This document shows positions 61,602-64,000 of a stretch of 64,000 nt of DNA, in pieces. The translations under genes and the position numbers were made by a program. Location: contig CAIFEV010000005.1 in the NCBI GenBank assembly GCA_903789615.1, positions 1-64,000 on the forward strand, written 5' to 3'. Position 1 is the stretch's first letter; each line of letters opens with the position of its first letter. Origin of the DNA: an uncultured Lachnospiraceae bacterium (lineage in GTDB: Bacteria > Bacillota > Clostridia > Lachnospirales > Lachnospiraceae). Under the pieces are notes generated by a model. It was not told the origin of the DNA. It ran no database searches and worked only from the letters and a program-made list of their open reading frames with translations.

Positions 61602-61952
61602 TTACTCCTCCTCGGCGGTGATGTCGCGGATTACACACTGATTGCCGTACAGCAGCCAGGTCTCGCCGCTGCCGCAGTACGGACAGATCCGGCCGTACTT
61701 CACGGTCGGATACGTTTTTTTGCAGCTGTCGCACCAGGTCACGGCCGGCGTGGTGACAACCTCCAGCACAGAGTCCTTAAGCAGTTCACTGCGCCCCTTG
61801 AAGTAGTCCCAGCAGTCGGAGAAGTAATCCGTCAGGATACCGGACACCTCCCCGACTTCCAGCGTCACGTGCGAGATCTTCACGATGTTCTGCTCTTTTG
61901 CGGTCTGCGTGAGCGTCTTTGCCAGGTGCAGCACAATTCCCATCTCATGCAT
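61602..61952 (-). CDS. hypA: HypA-like nickel metallochaperone
   Basis: 116 residues. The N-terminal MHEMG carries the nickel-binding His; VTLEVGEVSGI is the family's strand; the zinc site is CDSCKKTYP ... CPYCGSG (about 74-95). HypA delivers nickel for [NiFe]-hydrogenase or urease maturation. No [NiFe]-hydrogenase or hypB lies in the window, and the hydrogenase here is [FeFe], so its client is elsewhere or it has another role. GGGATG precedes the ATG. Confidence 0.88.
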   Translation of the reverse strand: MHEMGIVLHLAKTLTQTAKEQNIVKISHVTLEVGEVSGILTDYFSDCWDYFKGRSELLKDSVLEVVTTPAVTWCDSCKKTYPTVKYGRICPYCGSGETWLLYGNQCVIRDITAEEE

Positions 61953-61958
61953 CGCACA

Positions 61959-64000
61959 TCATCCCTTTTTAAACAGAATCTTCGCGGCGCGTTTCGCCTG
62001 ATACGGAAGCACATACTTCATCTTGTCCTCCGCGCGGCGCATCTGTGACGCCTCCGGCAGATCGCGGGTGAGGTGGATCGCGTCAAACTCGCATCGCGTC
62101 GTGCACAGTCCGCAGCCAATGCAGCGGTTGATGTCCACCGTCGTCGCACCGCAGCCCAGGCATCTGGACGCCTCTTTTCTGACCTGTTCCTCCGTGAGCG
62201 GAAGTCTGGCGTCGTCAAAGGACTTTACGGCCACGCCGGCTTTGCGCCCCGGGATCTGGCGCTTAGCGTTGTCGTAGCTCTCAATAACGATATCGTTCTT
62301 GTCCAGCGCGTTGAATTCCCGCAGGTCGCGGCCTACCGTCAGCGACTGTCCCTTGTGCACAAACCGGTGCATGGACTCGCAGGCCTTCTTACCATCCGCG
62401 ATCGCGTCGATGGCGAATTTTGCCCCGTGACAGATGTCGCCGCCGGCGAAGATGTCCGGCTCCTGTGTCTGGAAGGTAACCGGATCCGCCTCGATGGTGC
62501 CGCCGCGGCGGGTCGTGCACTTTGTCCCTTTAAGCAGATCGCCCCAGACTGCCGACTGGCCGATGGCCTCCAGCACGTTGTCACACTTCACCGTGATCGT
62601 CTGCGCATCGTCATACTTCGGGCTGAAGCGGCCGTTCCCGTCCTTCACCTGTGTGCAGCGTTTGAAGATGACACCGGTTACCCGGCCGTTTTCGGTGACA
62701 AATTCCTTCGGACCCCAGCCGTTCATCACGGCGATGCCCTCTTCCTTTGCCTCCGCCACTTCGTCGTCTGCCGCCGGCATCTCATTCTCACCTTCCAGGC
62801 AGATCATCGTGACCTTTCCGTCCGTCAGGCGGAGTGCCGTGCGCGCCACGTCGACCGCCACGTTTCCGCCTCCGATCACCACGACGTCACCCGTAAGCGG
62901 ATCAGCCTGATTCTGGTTGACTTCCTTCAGGAAACCGATGCCGGAGCGGATGCCTCCCGCGAACTCGCCCGGAACGCCGGCCGTCCGGCCGCCCTGCAGG
63001 CCGATCGCGATATAAAATGCCTTATATCCCTGCTCCCGCAGCTGCTGGATCGTCACGTCCTTTCCGACCTCAACGCCGGTCCTGAACTCAATTCCCATGT
63101 CCTGCAGGATAGAAATCTCGGCGTCAACAATCCGCTTTTCAAGGCGGAAATTCGGGATGCCGCCTGTCATCATGCCGCCCATGCGGGATTCTTTCTCGAA
63201 GACGGTCACGTCATAGCCGCGGGTGCGCAGATAATATGCGCAGGAAAGTCCGGCCGGGCCGCCGCCGATCACAGCCATGCGGTATTCCGGACCCCACATG
63301 CCGCCGTCGTCCTTCTCGCACACCGGGATGAAGCGGTAATTCTCCTCGAGTTCCTTCGCCGCGATGAATTTCTTGATCTCGTCGATAGCGATCGGCTGAT
63401 CAAGCGTGCCGCGGGTGCACTCGTCCTCGCACCGGCGGTTGCAGATTGCACCGCACACGGCCGGGAACGGGTTGTCCTGTTTGATGAGCGCAAGTGCCTC
63501 GCGGTATCTGCCTTCGCCCACCATGTGAACATAGCCCTGAACCGCCAGGTGGGCCGGGCAGGCCGTCTTGCAGGGCGAGGTGCCGGTCGGATAGCAGTTT
63601 ATCTTCGCGTCCTCGCGGTAGTGGATGTTCCACTTGTCCGCGCTCCAGTGCTTCGCGTCCGGAAGCTCCGTCAGAGGATACGATATCTCTCCCTCCTTCG
63701 TGCAGAGCTTCTGACCCAGCTTTGCGGCGCCGACCGGGCAGACTTCCACGCACTTGCCGCAGGCCACACACTTGTCCTTATCCACGTGCGCGCGGTAGGC
63801 GCTGCGGGAGAGGTTCGGGGTGTTGTAGAGCTGCGACGTGCGGATGGCATTGCACACGCCCGGCGCGCAGTTGCAGATGCCGACGATCTTGTCCTCGCCG
63901 TCGATGTTGGTGATCTGGTGCACGAAGCCGTGTCTCTCGCCGCGCTCCAGAATCTTCATGACCTCGTCATAGCTCACATAACGTCCGGTTCCGCGGCTCA
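61959..64000 (-). CDS. Large Fe-S/FAD oxidoreductase with GltD-like core, 5' end outside the window
   Basis: At least 680 residues; the frame runs open through the window edge, and the GTG at 63977 has no ribosome site, so the true start lies beyond. In order: CVACGKCVEVCPVG, the cysteine-rich CKTACPAHLAVQGYV and CGAICNRRCEDECTRG region, an FAD site MAVIGGGPAGLSCAYYL, a second nucleotide site VVVIGGGNVAVDVARTA, and a C-terminal ferredoxin motif CIGCGLCTTRC. It resembles the hydrogenase partner at 34690 but carries more clusters. It probably moves electrons between NAD(P)H and ferredoxin or another partner. hypA starts 7 bases downstream. Confidence 0.88.
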   Translation of the reverse strand, partial: SRGTGRYVSYDEVMKILERGERHGFVHQITNIDGEDKIVGICNCAPGVCNAIRTSQLYNTPNLSRSAYRAHVDKDKCVACGKCVEVCPVGAAKLGQKLCTKEGEISYPLTELPDAKHWSADKWNIHYREDAKINCYPTGTSPCKTACPAHLAVQGYVHMVGEGRYREALALIKQDNPFPAVCGAICNRRCEDECTRGTLDQPIAIDEIKKFIAAKELEENYRFIPVCEKDDGGMWGPEYRMAVIGGGPAGLSCAYYLRTRGYDVTVFEKESRMGGMMTGGIPNFRLEKRIVDAEISILQDMGIEFRTGVEVGKDVTIQQLREQGYKAFYIAIGLQGGRTAGVPGEFAGGIRSGIGFLKEVNQNQADPLTGDVVVIGGGNVAVDVARTALRLTDGKVTMICLEGENEMPAADDEVAEAKEEGIAVMNGWGPKEFVTENGRVTGVIFKRCTQVKDGNGRFSPKYDDAQTITVKCDNVLEAIGQSAVWGDLLKGTKCTTRRGGTIEADPVTFQTQEPDIFAGGDICHGAKFAIDAIADGKKACESMHRFVHKGQSLTVGRDLREFNALDKNDIVIESYDNAKRQIPGRKAGVAVKSFDDARLPLTEEQVRKEASRCLGCGATTVDINRCIGCGLCTTRCEFDAIHLTRDLPEASQMRRAEDKMKYVLPYQAKRAAKILFKKG

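Overview
The window looks like a chromosome segment from an anaerobic Gram-positive member of the Clostridia, most likely a Lachnospiraceae-type gut bacterium. The reasons are: surface proteins with clostridial hydrophobic W (ChW) repeats, an [FeFe]-hydrogenase, a rubrerythrin, a fused PotC-PotD polyamine transporter, a methionine synthase whose activation domain is a separate gene, and strong GGAGG-type ribosome binding sites. I saw no rRNA, tRNA or CRISPR array. The assignment is inference; no database was searched.

Layout. (1) About 1-17,700 is an AT-richer exo/capsular polysaccharide locus, almost all on the minus strand: an interrupted acyltransferase, DUF4422, GT2, GT4 and Gtf3-like glycosyltransferases, an F420-hydrogenase-beta-like reductase beside a polysaccharide pyruvyl transferase, a PssD/PssE pair whose PssE carries an in-frame stop, two different Wzy/ligase-like polymerases, and transposase relics (IS256 type and others). 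The locus looks composite and partly decayed. (2) 17,959-19,575 and 25,662-27,604 are two halves of what was probably one GC-rich minus-strand operon (91-aa protein, M3 oligopeptidase, HD phosphohydrolase, DUF6062). Between them sits a block of about 6.1 kb carrying two exported ChW-repeat proteins, a metallophosphoesterase and a GH25 lysozyme. It is bounded by a 34-bp direct repeat made of the first codons of the HD gene. (3) 27,750-32,330, plus strand: two short tandem arrays, lrgAB, a toxin-antitoxin pair, an ABC-2 exporter, and a candidate structured RNA with its own promoter and terminator. (4) 32,332-38,615, minus: a DUF308 membrane protein, an [FeFe]-hydrogenase overlapping a NuoF-like/GltD-like oxidoreductase, a radical SAM protein and a two-module membrane protein. 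(5) 38,697-42,990, minus: a four-gene operon for making and CMP-activating 2-aminoethylphosphonate. (6) 43,190-44,520, plus: a Fur-family regulator with TGCAA inverted-repeat operators, coupled to a metal exporter. (7) 44,592-50,537, minus: rubrerythrin, then potA-potB-potCD coupled to a MATE exporter. (8) 50,703-55,592: an AraC regulator divergent from glycogen phosphorylase, then an M20 dipeptidase. (9) 55,596-60,670, minus: methionine synthesis (MetH, its activation protein, and a homocysteine methyltransferase/MTHFR fusion). (10) 60,812-64,000, minus: a ZIP transporter, HypA, and a large Fe-S flavoprotein cut by the window edge.

How the genes work together. Regions 1, 2 and 5 concern the cell surface: polysaccharide assembly, wall-directed ChW proteins, and a phosphonate head group ready for attachment to a glycan or lipid. 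Regions 4, 6, 7 and 10 cover anaerobic redox and metal handling. The items most worth a second look are the repeat-bounded insertion that split the HD operon, the candidate RNA at 32.16-32.33 kb, the aminoethylphosphonate operon with two nucleotidyltransferases, and the paired tandem arrays upstream of lrgA.
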